Assembly (NCBI GenBank): GCA_020832135.1
Contig: JAFIFG010000011.1
Span: forward strand, 18,330 to 82,329
DNA: 64,000 bases
Direction: 5' to 3'
From: Clostridiaceae bacterium
GTDB taxonomy: Bacteria; Bacillota; Clostridia; Peptostreptococcales; Natronincolaceae
The notes under the pieces are model-generated. The model had not been told where the DNA came from, ran no database searches, and saw only the letters and a program-made list of their open reading frames with translations. The number at the start of each line of letters is the position of its first letter. The stretch's first letter is position 1. The translations under genes and the position numbers were made by a program. Shown in pieces: positions 18,633 through 26,657 of the stretch.

Positions 18633-19373
18633 GTGTCAAAGCTTCTCAAATTTTTTAAAAAGAAGAATACACTGGAAGAGCGAGTGAAAAACATTCAACA
18701 AGGGGACGAAAAGGAAAAAAATCGTTTGATACAAGAATATGTACCTTTTATCACAAAAACGCTCAGTAACCAGTTAAATAAATATATAGAAATAGAGAAT
18801 GATGATGTTTTTAGCATTGGGTTAATGGCATTTAATGAAGCAATAGATAAATATGATGAAAAAAGAGGAAGTTTCTTAACCTTTGCTACAACTGTCATTA
18901 AGAGTAGAGTTATTGATGAAATGAGAAGAGAAGGAAAACTAAATAATCAAAGAGATAGCACGGAATTATTTCAAGAAGAAGATGAAGGATATAAAGAAAA
19001 CATAGCAGTTGTAGAAGGCTTCGAGAATACAATTGAACTTAAACTAGATATGATGACATTGGTAGAGAAAATGAAGACATTCGGGGTGTCATTAGATGAT
19101 TTGATAAAGGAATCTCCAAAACATAAAGATACAAGAAATAATGCTGTGAAAATAGCTAAATATATCTACAAACATGATAATTTAAAGGAAAAGCTTATGA
19201 GAACAAAAAATCTTCCTACAAGAGAATTAATCGAAGAACTAGAAATTTCCAAAAAAGTAGTGCAAAAAAGCAGAAAATTTATCATTACTATAGTATTGAT
19301 ATTAGAAAGTGATTTAGATACACTGAACCATTATATCGCCAATGTAGAGGGGGGAGAAAGTGATGAAACATAA
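18633..19373 (+). CDS. sigI: RNA polymerase sigma factor SigI
   Basis: 246-residue sigma factor of the SigI family, known from heat and cell-envelope responses in Bacillus and from polysaccharide sensing in cellulolytic clostridia. Region 2 is visible as GLMAFNEAIDKYDEKRGSFLTFATTVIKSRVIDEMRR (about residues 69-106). The C-terminal HTH is the divergent SigI type (LPTRELIEELEISKKVVQKSRKFIIT). GTG start after GGAGGTGAAG. The gene overlaps rsgI, the usual arrangement for a membrane anti-sigma partner. Confidence 0.93.
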   Translation: MSKLLKFFKKKNTLEERVKNIQQGDEKEKNRLIQEYVPFITKTLSNQLNKYIEIENDDVFSIGLMAFNEAIDKYDEKRGSFLTFATTVIKSRVIDEMRREGKLNNQRDSTELFQEEDEGYKENIAVVEGFENTIELKLDMMTLVEKMKTFGVSLDDLIKESPKHKDTRNNAVKIAKYIYKHDNLKEKLMRTKNLPTRELIEELEISKKVVQKSRKFIITIVLILESDLDTLNHYIANVEGGESDET

Positions 19374-20433
19374 AGGTTGTATTATGGAGGTTAGAAATGA
19401 CACTATGATCATCATGGCAGAGGATTGTAATTTTTATGAAATAAAAAAACGAAGCTCTATACATGAAGGCATGGAAATTGAATTTGATTTAAAAGAAAGA
19501 ATACAACATAAGAAGTATAAACTACCCTCCTTTGGACTCGTGGCAGCTACAATCATCTTCTTATTTATCACTTCTATTTATGGGTTTAATAATTGGTATG
19601 TACACAGTCAACCTGTGGCATTATTGACGATTGACATTAATCCTAGCGTAGAACTGGAAATTAATAATAGAAATGCAATTATTCGTGCTATTGCTTTAAA
19701 CAAAGAAGCGGAGGAACTAGAGTTATCTTCTTTAAAGAAAAAAAATGTAAGGGAAGCCTTTGATATATTAGTGCACAAAGCTGAAGAAAAGGGATATTTA
19801 ATAAATGAAGAGAAAAACTACATTTTGCTTACAACTGTTACATTAGATGAGAACAAGATAAATGCAGAACAATTAAAATCTATGGTTCAAGAAATAAAAA
19901 AAGAAGTTGAAGCTGATACAACAAGAAAAGAAAAAACAGTAGAAATTGTCACATTAGAAGCTAGTAAAGATGCTCTTAAAAGAGCACAGAAGGATAATGT
20001 TTCGGTAGGAAAACTTAAAATGTATGAAGAGATACAAGAAGATAGTAGTGTAGCGGATTTAAATACATTGCATGGATTAAAGGTGAAGGAACTAATTACA
20101 CTACAAAATCAGCATGCAGCTGAAAGAGAACATCCAGTTTTTGACCAACGCCCTGGTAACAAAAATAAGTCTAAAGAGGCTGAAGGATTAGGAAAACAGC
20201 ACCCAGTATTTGACCAACATCCAGGACAAAAGAATCAAAAAGACAAAAACAAAGATAAAGATAAAGAATCTATTAAACTAGAAAAAAGAAATGACAATAA
20301 AGAGATTATAGAAGAAAAACATATGCAACATCCAGTATTTGATCAGCATCCTGCAAATAAGAAGGATAAAGATGAAAAACAACATCCTGTATTTGAAGAA
20401 CATCCTGGACAAGGGAGACAAAAGAAATATTAA
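19363..20433 (+). CDS. rsgI: RsgI-type anti-sigma factor with C-terminal HPVFDQHPG repeats
   Basis: 356-residue membrane anti-sigma factor that should hold SigI until an outside signal arrives. Residues 1-50 form the RsgI N-terminal domain that binds SigI. A membrane segment (LVAATIIFLFITSIYGF) spans about 57-75, and a conserved extracellular domain begins TIDINPSVELEIN. The tail is Lys/Glu/Gln-rich and carries four near-copies of HPVFDQ(R/H)PG: encoded near 20131, 20197, 20326 and 20383, the last as HPVFEEHPG. I do not know this repeat; it might bind wall material or metal through the His residues. ATG 19363 lies in the end of sigI, after GGGGGGAG. Confidence 0.85.
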   Translation: MKHKGCIMEVRNDTMIIMAEDCNFYEIKKRSSIHEGMEIEFDLKERIQHKKYKLPSFGLVAATIIFLFITSIYGFNNWYVHSQPVALLTIDINPSVELEINNRNAIIRAIALNKEAEELELSSLKKKNVREAFDILVHKAEEKGYLINEEKNYILLTTVTLDENKINAEQLKSMVQEIKKEVEADTTRKEKTVEIVTLEASKDALKRAQKDNVSVGKLKMYEEIQEDSSVADLNTLHGLKVKELITLQNQHAAEREHPVFDQRPGNKNKSKEAEGLGKQHPVFDQHPGQKNQKDKNKDKDKESIKLEKRNDNKEIIEEKHMQHPVFDQHPANKKDKDEKQHPVFEEHPGQGRQKKY

Positions 20434-20487
20434 GATATTGAAATGTAATGAAAATTTGTAAAATAGTTTATATTTTTTTTAAAATAA

Positions 20488-20514
20488 CCCCCTAAATTTT
20501 TCCTGTTTTACGTA
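20488..20514 (+). promoter_or_regulatory. SigI-like promoter of the exported repeat protein
   Basis: AACCCCC (CCCCC at 20488-20492) and CGTA (20511-20514) are 18 bases apart, 37 bases before the start codon. B. subtilis SigI promoters are described with a C-rich -35 and a CGAA-type -10, so this gene is a likely SigI target. No sigma-A-type alternative is as good here. Confidence 0.5.
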
Positions 20515-20550
20515 AGTATATAGTAGAAAAATATAAGGAGGTTATTTTTT

Positions 20551-21801
20551 ATGAAAAAATTTTTAACAAGCATATTAGTAATAGTGATGTTCTGTACTTT
20601 TACTACATCTACAGTAGGTGCCTTCACACCCCCAGGTTTAGCAAAAAAAGGTGGGTTGCCACCAGGCTTACAAAAAAAGGATGAATTACCACCGGGAATT
20701 CAAAAACGTTTTGTTGACTATGAAGAATTACTTTTGGTTAATAGAGAATATGAAACAGTAATAGAAAATATCAATACTAGTACAAGAAGAATTATTGTAA
20801 AGCAAGGTACAGCATCTATGAATTTATTGGTGGATAATAAAGCCAATATAGAGTTAAATGGAAAAGAAGTAGAATTAAAAGATTTGAAAAAAGGTGATAA
20901 AGTACATTTGAAACTAGATAAGGATCATACAGTTACAGAAATAAAAGCAATAGGTTCAGAGGATAGAATAAGTGTTTTTGAAGGAACAATTAGGTCTATT
21001 GATAAGAGAAGAAATGAAATAACCATAGTAAACAACAATCGTTCAACAGTTTATAAATTGGAGACAAACACAACTATTAAAGTTGATGGTAGAGTAAAGG
21101 GCATAGATGATTTAGCTATTAATATGGTAGCTAAAATAACAATAGAAAATGATAAGGTTACATCGGTAGAGGCTTCAACGTCAGGTTATACAAAAATAGA
21201 GGGAACAATAGAAGAACTTAATTATAGAAATTTAGAGATGGTAGTAAAGACCGGTTCAAGAGAGCTTTTATACCAAGCCAAAAGTAATACACCTGTATAT
21301 ATTGATAATACAGCTACACGCTTTTCTAACTTATTAGAGGGCATGGAAGTAGAAGTATATATATTAGATTCAGAAATAAGATTTATCAGGGCAAATTCAT
21401 TAGAAATTGAGACATTTACTGCTACTGTTGGGTCGATAAATTATAGAAATGGAGAAGTAGTTCTAAAGCATGACAACAAAGAGGTACTGTATAACATTAC
21501 TGATTCTATTATAAAAATAAATGGTACTAAAACAACAATCAGAAGTATTAAAGAAGATATGAAGGTAGAAGTAAAGCTACAAAATAAAGAGATTTTAGAG
21601 ATTGATATAATTGATGAAACCAATATCTATGAAGGAAGATTAATCGAAAAAGATACAAGCAGAAACCCTTCAATCATAATACGTATAGATGGAACTAACA
21701 AAACTTTTGATGTGGATTCTGATGTGAATTTATCACGAGTAAGTGTTGGTAGCACCATAAAGATATATGTTGAAGATGGTGTAGTACTAAGAATTTCATA
21801 A
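20551..21801 (+). CDS. Exported protein with PPGL linker and repeated beta domains
   Basis: 416 residues with a signal peptide (residues 1-24, ending VGA). After it comes a short repeat PPGLAKKGG/LPPGLQKKD/LPPGIQKR, much like the linker in other exported clostridial proteins. The rest is built from about five copies of a ~70-residue beta-rich unit, each with a version of G.I..I..R...I.....Y.......V.V.G.....DL..G..V (DUF5666-like in feel). No enzyme motif is visible. It probably stays in the wall or on the surface. Position directly after sigI-rsgI, plus the SigI-like promoter, suggests it belongs to the SigI regulon. Confidence 0.65.
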   Translation: MKKFLTSILVIVMFCTFTTSTVGAFTPPGLAKKGGLPPGLQKKDELPPGIQKRFVDYEELLLVNREYETVIENINTSTRRIIVKQGTASMNLLVDNKANIELNGKEVELKDLKKGDKVHLKLDKDHTVTEIKAIGSEDRISVFEGTIRSIDKRRNEITIVNNNRSTVYKLETNTTIKVDGRVKGIDDLAINMVAKITIENDKVTSVEASTSGYTKIEGTIEELNYRNLEMVVKTGSRELLYQAKSNTPVYIDNTATRFSNLLEGMEVEVYILDSEIRFIRANSLEIETFTATVGSINYRNGEVVLKHDNKEVLYNITDSIIKINGTKTTIRSIKEDMKVEVKLQNKEILEIDIIDETNIYEGRLIEKDTSRNPSIIIRIDGTNKTFDVDSDVNLSRVSVGSTIKIYVEDGVVLRIS

Positions 21802-21804
21802 ATT

Positions 21805-21838
21805 TAAAAAAATAAAATGGCGGAGAATTCTCCGCCAT
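21805..21838 (-). terminator. Terminator of the 45-residue protein gene
   Basis: The perfect palindrome TGGCGGAGAATTCTCCGCCA (21818-21837) is followed, read leftward, by TTTTATTTTTTT. It overlaps the stop region of the small gene and probably also helps end the rightward transcript. Confidence 0.8.
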
Positions 21839-21975
21839 CAATCTTCTATAACATTTTGTAAGTCCACAATAATTTCTGTCAGTCTATCTACTTTATCCCT
21901 TGCTAAACCATCATCTTCTCTAGCTTCTTGGATTTCTTTTATTGCTTCAAATAAAGTTGCCTTCCACATTTCCAT
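21838..21975 (-). CDS. 45-residue helical protein, unknown function
   Basis: A short gene on the minus strand, ATG 21975 to TGA 21838-21840. The product is an acidic helix: MEMWKATLFEAIKEIQEAR, then DDGLARDKVDRL and a final IVDLQNVIED. GGAGG lies eight bases before the ATG, and a strong terminator overlaps the stop, so it looks like a genuine unit rather than a chance frame. I do not recognise the family. Its product could be a small cytosolic partner protein. Confidence 0.65.
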   Translation of the reverse strand: MEMWKATLFEAIKEIQEAREDDGLARDKVDRLTEIIVDLQNVIED

Positions 21976-22080
21976 AGAACGATTCCTCCAAGTAAATTAT
22001 ATTTTCTTTTATAGAATATCCTCCTTTAGCACTTATTATTCAGATGAATAAAACAGTTGTTTTAAAGAAAATGAGGCTAG

Positions 22081-22120
22081 AAGGAGCAAATTCTCAAGGA
22101 ATTTGCTCCTTCTTTTTATT
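22081..22120. terminator. Hairpin terminator downstream of the aminopeptidase
   Basis: AAGGAGCAAATTC pairs with GAATTTGCTCCTT (13 bp) around TCAAG. The better T run (TCTTTTTATT) lies on the plus strand, although the neighbouring gene ending at 22124 is leftward. Confidence 0.7.
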
Positions 22121-22123
22121 ATA

Positions 22124-23353
22124 TTATGCCCAATTACCTTTTCTAAAAATAGGTATTAAATCTCCCTTTGAAGTTTCCCCATCTATATCCATATCAGGAG
22201 ATCCTATCATAAAATCAACATGGGCTAAGCTGGTATTAACACCTTTTTCTTCCATTTCCTTTGGTGTCATTTTTGTTCCACCTTCTATACAGATAGGGTA
22301 GGCAGAGCCTACAGCAAAATGACTAGAGGCATTTTCGTCAAATAAAGTATTGAAGAAAATGACATGTGTATCAGAGACAGGAGAGCGATGTGGCACTAAG
22401 GCTACTTCCCCTAGGTAGGAGGCTCCTTGGTCTGTTTCTAGTAGTTTCTTTAATGTTTCATAGCCAGTTTCAGCTGAAAAATCTACAATTTTACCTTTTT
22501 CGAAGGTTAGAGTAAAGTCTTCAATTAAATTACCACCATAATTCAATGGTTTTGTACTATGGACTATACCATGAACACCTTCCTTAAGAGGCATAGAAAA
22601 AACTTCTTCAGTAGGCATATTAGGTACAAATTCAAATCCACCTTCACATTCTAAACCGCCACCAACCCATATGTGGCCTTCTGGCAATTCCATGGTCAAG
22701 TCTGTCCTTGAATCTTTGAAATGGAGCTTTTTAAACTTTTTTGTATTTAGAAACTCTAATTTTTCCTTTAAATTATTTATATGGTCTTCCCATGCCTTCA
22801 CAGGATCCTCTTCATCAACTCTAGTAACTTTAAAAATATTTTCCCAAAGCTTTTCTATAGCCTCTGATTCATCTAACTGTGGAAATACCTTCTTAGCCCA
22901 CTCCTTTGTAGGTACGGAAACAATATTCCAATTAACACTGGCATTTTGGATGTAGACCTTAAATGGTTTCATGGCAGTGGCAGTGGTTTTGTTCACAGTG
23001 GCAACTCTTTCAGGATCTGCTTCCTTTAGCAAGTCTGGGTTAGCAGCAGAGATAGATAAAAAGGCGGCACCTTCCTTCGCCATTTCCTCATAACCTTTAG
23101 CCTTCCACATAGGGAATTCCTTTAGTGCATCTTCAGGTGCAAGGAGAAGCTTAATTAATGTTAATTCCTCATCAGCCCACTCTACATGAACATTTCTTGC
23201 TCCCATTTCATAAGCTTTTTTCGTAGCCTTTCTAACAAATTCAAGTGCTGGAATAGGGGCATTAATAACAAGGGTCTGTCCTTTCTGTAAATTAAGTCCT
23301 ACCTTTAATGCAACTTCTGCATATTTTTCTAGATTCTGTTGAAAATTTTCCAT
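22124..23353 (-). CDS. M29-family aminopeptidase
   Basis: Metallo-aminopeptidase of the thermophilic aminopeptidase family (AmpS/PepS), 409 residues. Family blocks include VNAPIPALEFVRKATKKAYE near residue 30, LEFLNTKKFKKLHFKDSRTDL, EGGFEFVPNMPTEEVF, then EVALVPHRSPVS and a C-terminal HFAVGSAYP plus AHVDFMIGSPDMDIDG, which supply the metal-binding Glu, His and Asp residues. It releases N-terminal residues from peptides in the cytosol. GGAGG precedes the ATG, and it is a single gene. Confidence 0.92.
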   Translation of the reverse strand: MENFQQNLEKYAEVALKVGLNLQKGQTLVINAPIPALEFVRKATKKAYEMGARNVHVEWADEELTLIKLLLAPEDALKEFPMWKAKGYEEMAKEGAAFLSISAANPDLLKEADPERVATVNKTTATAMKPFKVYIQNASVNWNIVSVPTKEWAKKVFPQLDESEAIEKLWENIFKVTRVDEEDPVKAWEDHINNLKEKLEFLNTKKFKKLHFKDSRTDLTMELPEGHIWVGGGLECEGGFEFVPNMPTEEVFSMPLKEGVHGIVHSTKPLNYGGNLIEDFTLTFEKGKIVDFSAETGYETLKKLLETDQGASYLGEVALVPHRSPVSDTHVIFFNTLFDENASSHFAVGSAYPICIEGGTKMTPKEMEEKGVNTSLAHVDFMIGSPDMDIDGETSKGDLIPIFRKGNWA

Positions 23354-23550
23354 TAGGTACCTCCTAGTTTGTTTAGCATTTTATCTTAATAGTATTTCTT
23401 TAGCTTAGGTAAAAAATCCTTCTAAATTTTGAAATTTTACTTAGCTACCTTTTTATTGTAGGAATAAATGTGCAATATGTGTCTTTAAATGATATAATAT
23501 TGTATAAAACTATTAGATATATGGACAAAGTAGCTATTGGAGGTTTAACA

Positions 23551-23949
23551 ATGAAAAAAACTGAGGAACAGATTGAACTATATACTAAATTTTTTCATGG
23601 TTTATCTAACCCTACAAGATACAATATTATTTTAGCCCTCATTGATAAGGAAAAAAGTGTAGGAGAATTAGTTGAAGAGTTAGGTTATTCTCAAAGTCTA
23701 ATCTCTATGCAGTTAAAATGTTTAAAGTGGTGCAACTTCGTAACTTCTATTAAAGAGGGAAAAAATATTTACTACTCGATTGCTGACGAAAGAATAGTAT
23801 CTCTTCTTCAATTAGGGGAAATAATTGCAGAAGGAAATACAGAGCAAATATGCACATGCAGTGTAATACAAGTAGAAAGAAGTAAGATGGAAAAAGACGT
23901 GGAAATAGTAGAAAAAGGTGTAGCTAACTGTTGTTGTGAAGATTGTTAA
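23551..23949 (+). CDS. ArsR-family regulator with Cys-rich C-terminal tail
   Basis: 132-residue winged-helix repressor. ATG 23551 follows GGAGG; a further in-frame start at 23470 lacks an RBS. The helix-turn-helix is the ArsR pattern: FFHGLSNPTRYNIIL, then SVGELVEELGYSQSLISMQLKCLKWCNFV and the wing KEGKNIYYSI. The C-terminus is unusual: CTCS near residue 107 and a final NCCCEDC. ArsR repressors release DNA on binding As, Cd, Hg or similar thiophilic ions, and the cysteine cluster is a likely sensor site. It stands ahead of the Sao-type cassette and probably controls it through the palindrome at 24181-24210. Confidence 0.8.
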   Translation: MKKTEEQIELYTKFFHGLSNPTRYNIILALIDKEKSVGELVEELGYSQSLISMQLKCLKWCNFVTSIKEGKNIYYSIADERIVSLLQLGEIIAEGNTEQICTCSVIQVERSKMEKDVEIVEKGVANCCCEDC

Positions 23950-23969
23950 AAAAAAGCATAGTATTTATC

Positions 23970-24027
23970 CAATAGCTATCTTTAGTAAAAAAAGATGTAT
24001 TTTTACTAAAGGTAGCTATTTTATTTT
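23970..24027 (+). terminator. Terminator after the ArsR-type regulator
   Basis: AATAGCTATCTTTAGTAAAAA pairs with TTTTTACTAAAGGTAGCTATT around GATGTA, with one bulge, and is followed by TTATTTTTA. It separates the regulator from the cassette, so the cassette must have its own promoter. Confidence 0.85.
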
Positions 24028-24703
24028 TAGGATATAGTAAATCTAATGAGATGTGGTGTAATGCTTTCGTTATAATATTTAGATGTATATTAAAAGGTAT
24101 TAAATTTTTTTATAGATAGATAAAACACTATTGAAAAAATCGAATTAACAAAGTTAATTTTAATGCTATAATGTTAAATGCATATCAATATTTTTTGATA
24201 TTTTGATATGTACCTTTTAAACAACATGAAAAAACAAATCATCTAGGGGGTGTCTTAGATAAAAAAAATAGTCGTTTTATATTAGTTAAATAAATGCTTG
24301 TAGCTCATGTAAAAACAGTGAAATTTATGTATTAAAATCTGATGGAGTTGGTAAAAAGCTTTGGCAAGAATTATGGTGTGCTCAAAGAAGTAGCTTTAAT
24401 GGTAGCATATAAACATACAGTTCTTTCCTGTATGTATGCCCTATGCAGCTTGGAGAGAAAAGTAAAAAAACCCATAGAAATTTTCTATGAAAATGAAGGG
24501 AACTATTTAAAACTTCGAATTGTAAAAATATTAACAAGTGATACAATGAAAATGGTTGTAAGATACCCACTGTATAGGAAGGGGAAGTTATATAAATTTA
24601 TATTAAATTGTAGGTACACCATTATCTATGTTCAAAATACAAAAAACATATAAAGAAAACAATATATGTTTATGTATAAAAATTACAATGAAGAGGTGAA
24701 AAA
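24028..24703. other. Promoter/leader region of the Sao-type cassette
   Basis: It holds a good promoter and operator (24145-24210) and then a leader of nearly 490 bases before the thioredoxin-like gene. An open frame at 24342-24653 could encode 103 residues but has no RBS and no familiar motif, so I do not call it. Small hairpins (CATACAG/CTGTATG at 24415-24435 and CATAGAA/TTCTATG near 24472-24490) are visible. I could not match the leader to a riboswitch. Confidence 0.4.
24145..24210 (+). promoter_or_regulatory. Promoter and palindromic operator of the Sao-type cassette
   Basis: TTAACA (24145-24150) and TATAAT (24167-24172) are 16 bases apart. Starting nine bases further on, CATATCAA (24181-24188) and TTGATATG (24203-24210) form a perfect inverted repeat, with another TGATAT at 24196-24201. 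The operator would cover the transcription start, which suits repression by the ArsR-type protein encoded upstream. Confidence 0.6.
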
Positions 24704-24964
24704 ATGGCTAAGGTTTTAGTAGAACTTATCAATACCTGCCCTAGTTGTGATCAATATGAAAGAATGATTAAGGAAGTAGAGGATAAGTATCCTGAAGCTA
24801 TAGATACAAAAATTTATTATGCCGGTAAAGATTTTGATTATGTTAAAAAGTACGGTGTAGTAATGAAGGGTACTATGATCATCAACGGAAAGAAAAAAAT
24901 AGATAATTTATCAAAAGATACTATTGAAAAAGCAATTCGTGAGGCTGTGGAGGAAAATAAATGA
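24704..24964 (+). CDS. saoT: Thioredoxin-like protein of the Sao cassette (SaoT)
   Basis: 86-residue thioredoxin-fold protein, cytosolic, with a redox pair Cys12-Pro-Ser-Cys15 in LINTCPSCDQ near the N-terminus and a cis-Pro-like GTMIINGKKKID segment later. It is shorter than thioredoxin and resembles the small redox proteins found beside metalloid permeases. In relatives I recall as SaoT, one cysteine may be selenocysteine; here both are ordinary Cys. RBS AAGAGGTG precedes the ATG. Its stop overlaps the start of the permease gene (ATGA), so both are translated together. It likely reduces or hands over a thiol-bound metal or metalloid. Confidence 0.75.
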   Translation: MAKVLVELINTCPSCDQYERMIKEVEDKYPEAIDTKIYYAGKDFDYVKKYGVVMKGTMIINGKKKIDNLSKDTIEKAIREAVEENK

Positions 24965-26076
24965 TAATTTTTGCAATAGTTGAAAGGGCATTGCAAACAA
25001 GCTGGCAGCTTTTAAATGGGGCTTCAATGTGGTTAATTATAAGCTTTGTTTTTGCAGGATTTCTGAGAACTTTATTAAATCCAGCTAAGTTTCAAAAAAT
25101 GCTTGGCAATAAAAAGGTTTCATCTGTTGTGAAGAGCACTTTATCAGGTATGTTTTTACCTATGTGTAGTTGCGGTGTTATTCCTTTAGGATTAAGCTTG
25201 TATTATTCTGGGGCGTATTTAGGACCTACACTTGCTTTTATGACAGCGACACCTATTATTAATCCTGCAGCAGTGATATTGTCCTTTGGATTATTAGGAC
25301 CTCAAATTGCTGTGATTTATTTAGTAGCTGGATTTGTAATTCCTGTAATCATTGGCATTGTCAGCAATATGTTTGCAGGAGAAGAGATTTGCCTACATGG
25401 TTTAGAGGAGGCATCTGTAGAAGAGGAAGAAGCGATTGCTTTTGAGACAGAGGAGCAATCGGGTATAGTAGAGAATATAAAATCCTCCCTACAATGGGGA
25501 TTCACTGACTTAGGACTAACAGTAAGCAAATATGTTATACCGGGGATGTTGTTTGCAGGCTTAGTTTTATCTATTGTACCCCAAAGGTTTTTTCAGCAAT
25601 ATTTTGGAAATCCCGGGATGATTTCTATTGGAGGAGTTGCTGTGGCCTCCAGCCTAATGTATGTATGTGCTGTAGGGCATTTGCCCTTTGTCGCAGCTTT
25701 AGTTGCTAGTGGTGCAGCGCCAGGAACAGCTATTACTTTTTTATTGGCGGGAACAGCCACCAATCTTCCAGAGCTAATTAGTATATATAAGTTGATAGGC
25801 AAGAGGGCTGTGACGATGTATTCGATATTGGTGGTTTTTTCTTCCCTTGTAGTAGGGTATTTAGCTAATTTATTACTACTACCAGGATTTACTCCCTTTA
25901 TCAACTTTGATAGAAGTAGTAGATCCATAGAGATGGCAAATCGCTTTATATTCAATGCCCCTGATATCGTAAAATATATATCCTCACTAGCTGTTATATA
26001 CCTTTTTTTGTGTGCTGCTTTGCCAAAAACAAAACAATTTTTAGAAAAAATACGAATAACCATTAAGGGTGTATAG
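24961..26076 (+). CDS. saoE: Permease of the DUF318/ArsP type (SaoE)
   Basis: 371-residue integral membrane protein of the UPF0718/ArsP permease family. Around eight hydrophobic segments flank a charged cytoplasmic loop (about residues 140-175). The family signature MFLPMCSCGVIPL is seen with Cys69 and Cys71 at the membrane, and a second half-site reads YVCAVGHLPFVAALVASG. ArsP members export organoarsenicals; the CxC motif fits a soft-metal substrate. It starts inside the saoT stop and is followed after two bases by the lipoprotein gene. I assign SaoE from memory of the cassette. Confidence 0.78.
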   Translation: MIIFAIVERALQTSWQLLNGASMWLIISFVFAGFLRTLLNPAKFQKMLGNKKVSSVVKSTLSGMFLPMCSCGVIPLGLSLYYSGAYLGPTLAFMTATPIINPAAVILSFGLLGPQIAVIYLVAGFVIPVIIGIVSNMFAGEEICLHGLEEASVEEEEAIAFETEEQSGIVENIKSSLQWGFTDLGLTVSKYVIPGMLFAGLVLSIVPQRFFQQYFGNPGMISIGGVAVASSLMYVCAVGHLPFVAALVASGAAPGTAITFLLAGTATNLPELISIYKLIGKRAVTMYSILVVFSSLVVGYLANLLLLPGFTPFINFDRSSRSIEMANRFIFNAPDIVKYISSLAVIYLFLCAALPKTKQFLEKIRITIKGV

Positions 26077-26078
26077 AT

Positions 26079-26561
26079 ATGAAAAATGAAAAGATTTTAG
26101 TTATATGTGTATTATGCTGTACCTTTATATTTCTAGTAGGATGTAGTGCTATTTTCATGGAGGACAGTAGTGTTTCTGGGAAAGAACTTAGTGTAGCAGA
26201 GGACCATGAAATATTAACCTACTTTAGAGAGAAATACCCTGACTATACCATCATAAAATGCGGTGAAGAAGATGTAACAGGGAATGGTTTTAAAGATTTA
26301 ATTGTTATTCACAATAGAAACAAAGAACAAAATTCTATGGTTGTAATTATGAACAATGGAGATGGTGATTATGGTTTTTCTAATGAATTACCTGCTCCAG
26401 CTGAGAATCAACAAATAGAATTTAAAGATATAGACAATAAGCCACCGATAGAATTTATCGTATCTGGATCAAAGGGAAGTAATTTCGGTTTAGCTATCTT
26501 TCGCATGGTGGAAGGAGAGATAGTGGATCTATTTGCTGATGGGTTTGAGGACTGTTGTTAG
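26079..26561 (+). CDS. saoC: Lipoprotein with Cys-Cys carboxyl end (SaoC)
   Basis: 160-residue exported lipoprotein. A lipobox LVGC puts the lipidated residue at Cys22. The centre has an integrin-like repeat pattern (CGEEDVTGNGFKDLIVIHN, then MNNGDGDYGFS). The last two residues are Cys-Cys (GFEDCC), followed at once by TAG. A terminal pair of cysteines fits a docking or capture site for a soft metal outside the membrane and matches the Cys-Cys-COOH family I recall as SaoC, in which the end can be selenocysteine. It begins two bases after the permease stop. Confidence 0.75.
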   Translation: MKNEKILVICVLCCTFIFLVGCSAIFMEDSSVSGKELSVAEDHEILTYFREKYPDYTIIKCGEEDVTGNGFKDLIVIHNRNKEQNSMVVIMNNGDGDYGFSNELPAPAENQQIEFKDIDNKPPIEFIVSGSKGSNFGLAIFRMVEGEIVDLFADGFEDCC

Positions 26562-26657
26562 GTTCTATATTAAATATTTTAAAAAGAAAATTTGATGGCT
26601 GATAGTTTTATTTTCAAAAACAAAATTAATATCAATAGATTGGAGAGAGTGAAGTTT

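Noticed and set aside
22044..22301. Plus-strand frame of 85 codons overlapping the aminopeptidase
   Set aside because: Most of it is antisense to a clear M29 peptidase and it crosses a hairpin terminator; no RBS.
24342..24653. Open frame of 103 codons in the leader before saoT
   Set aside because: There is no RBS, no familiar domain and a composition unlike its neighbours; it lies in a leader with hairpins. I leave it as unexplained sequence.
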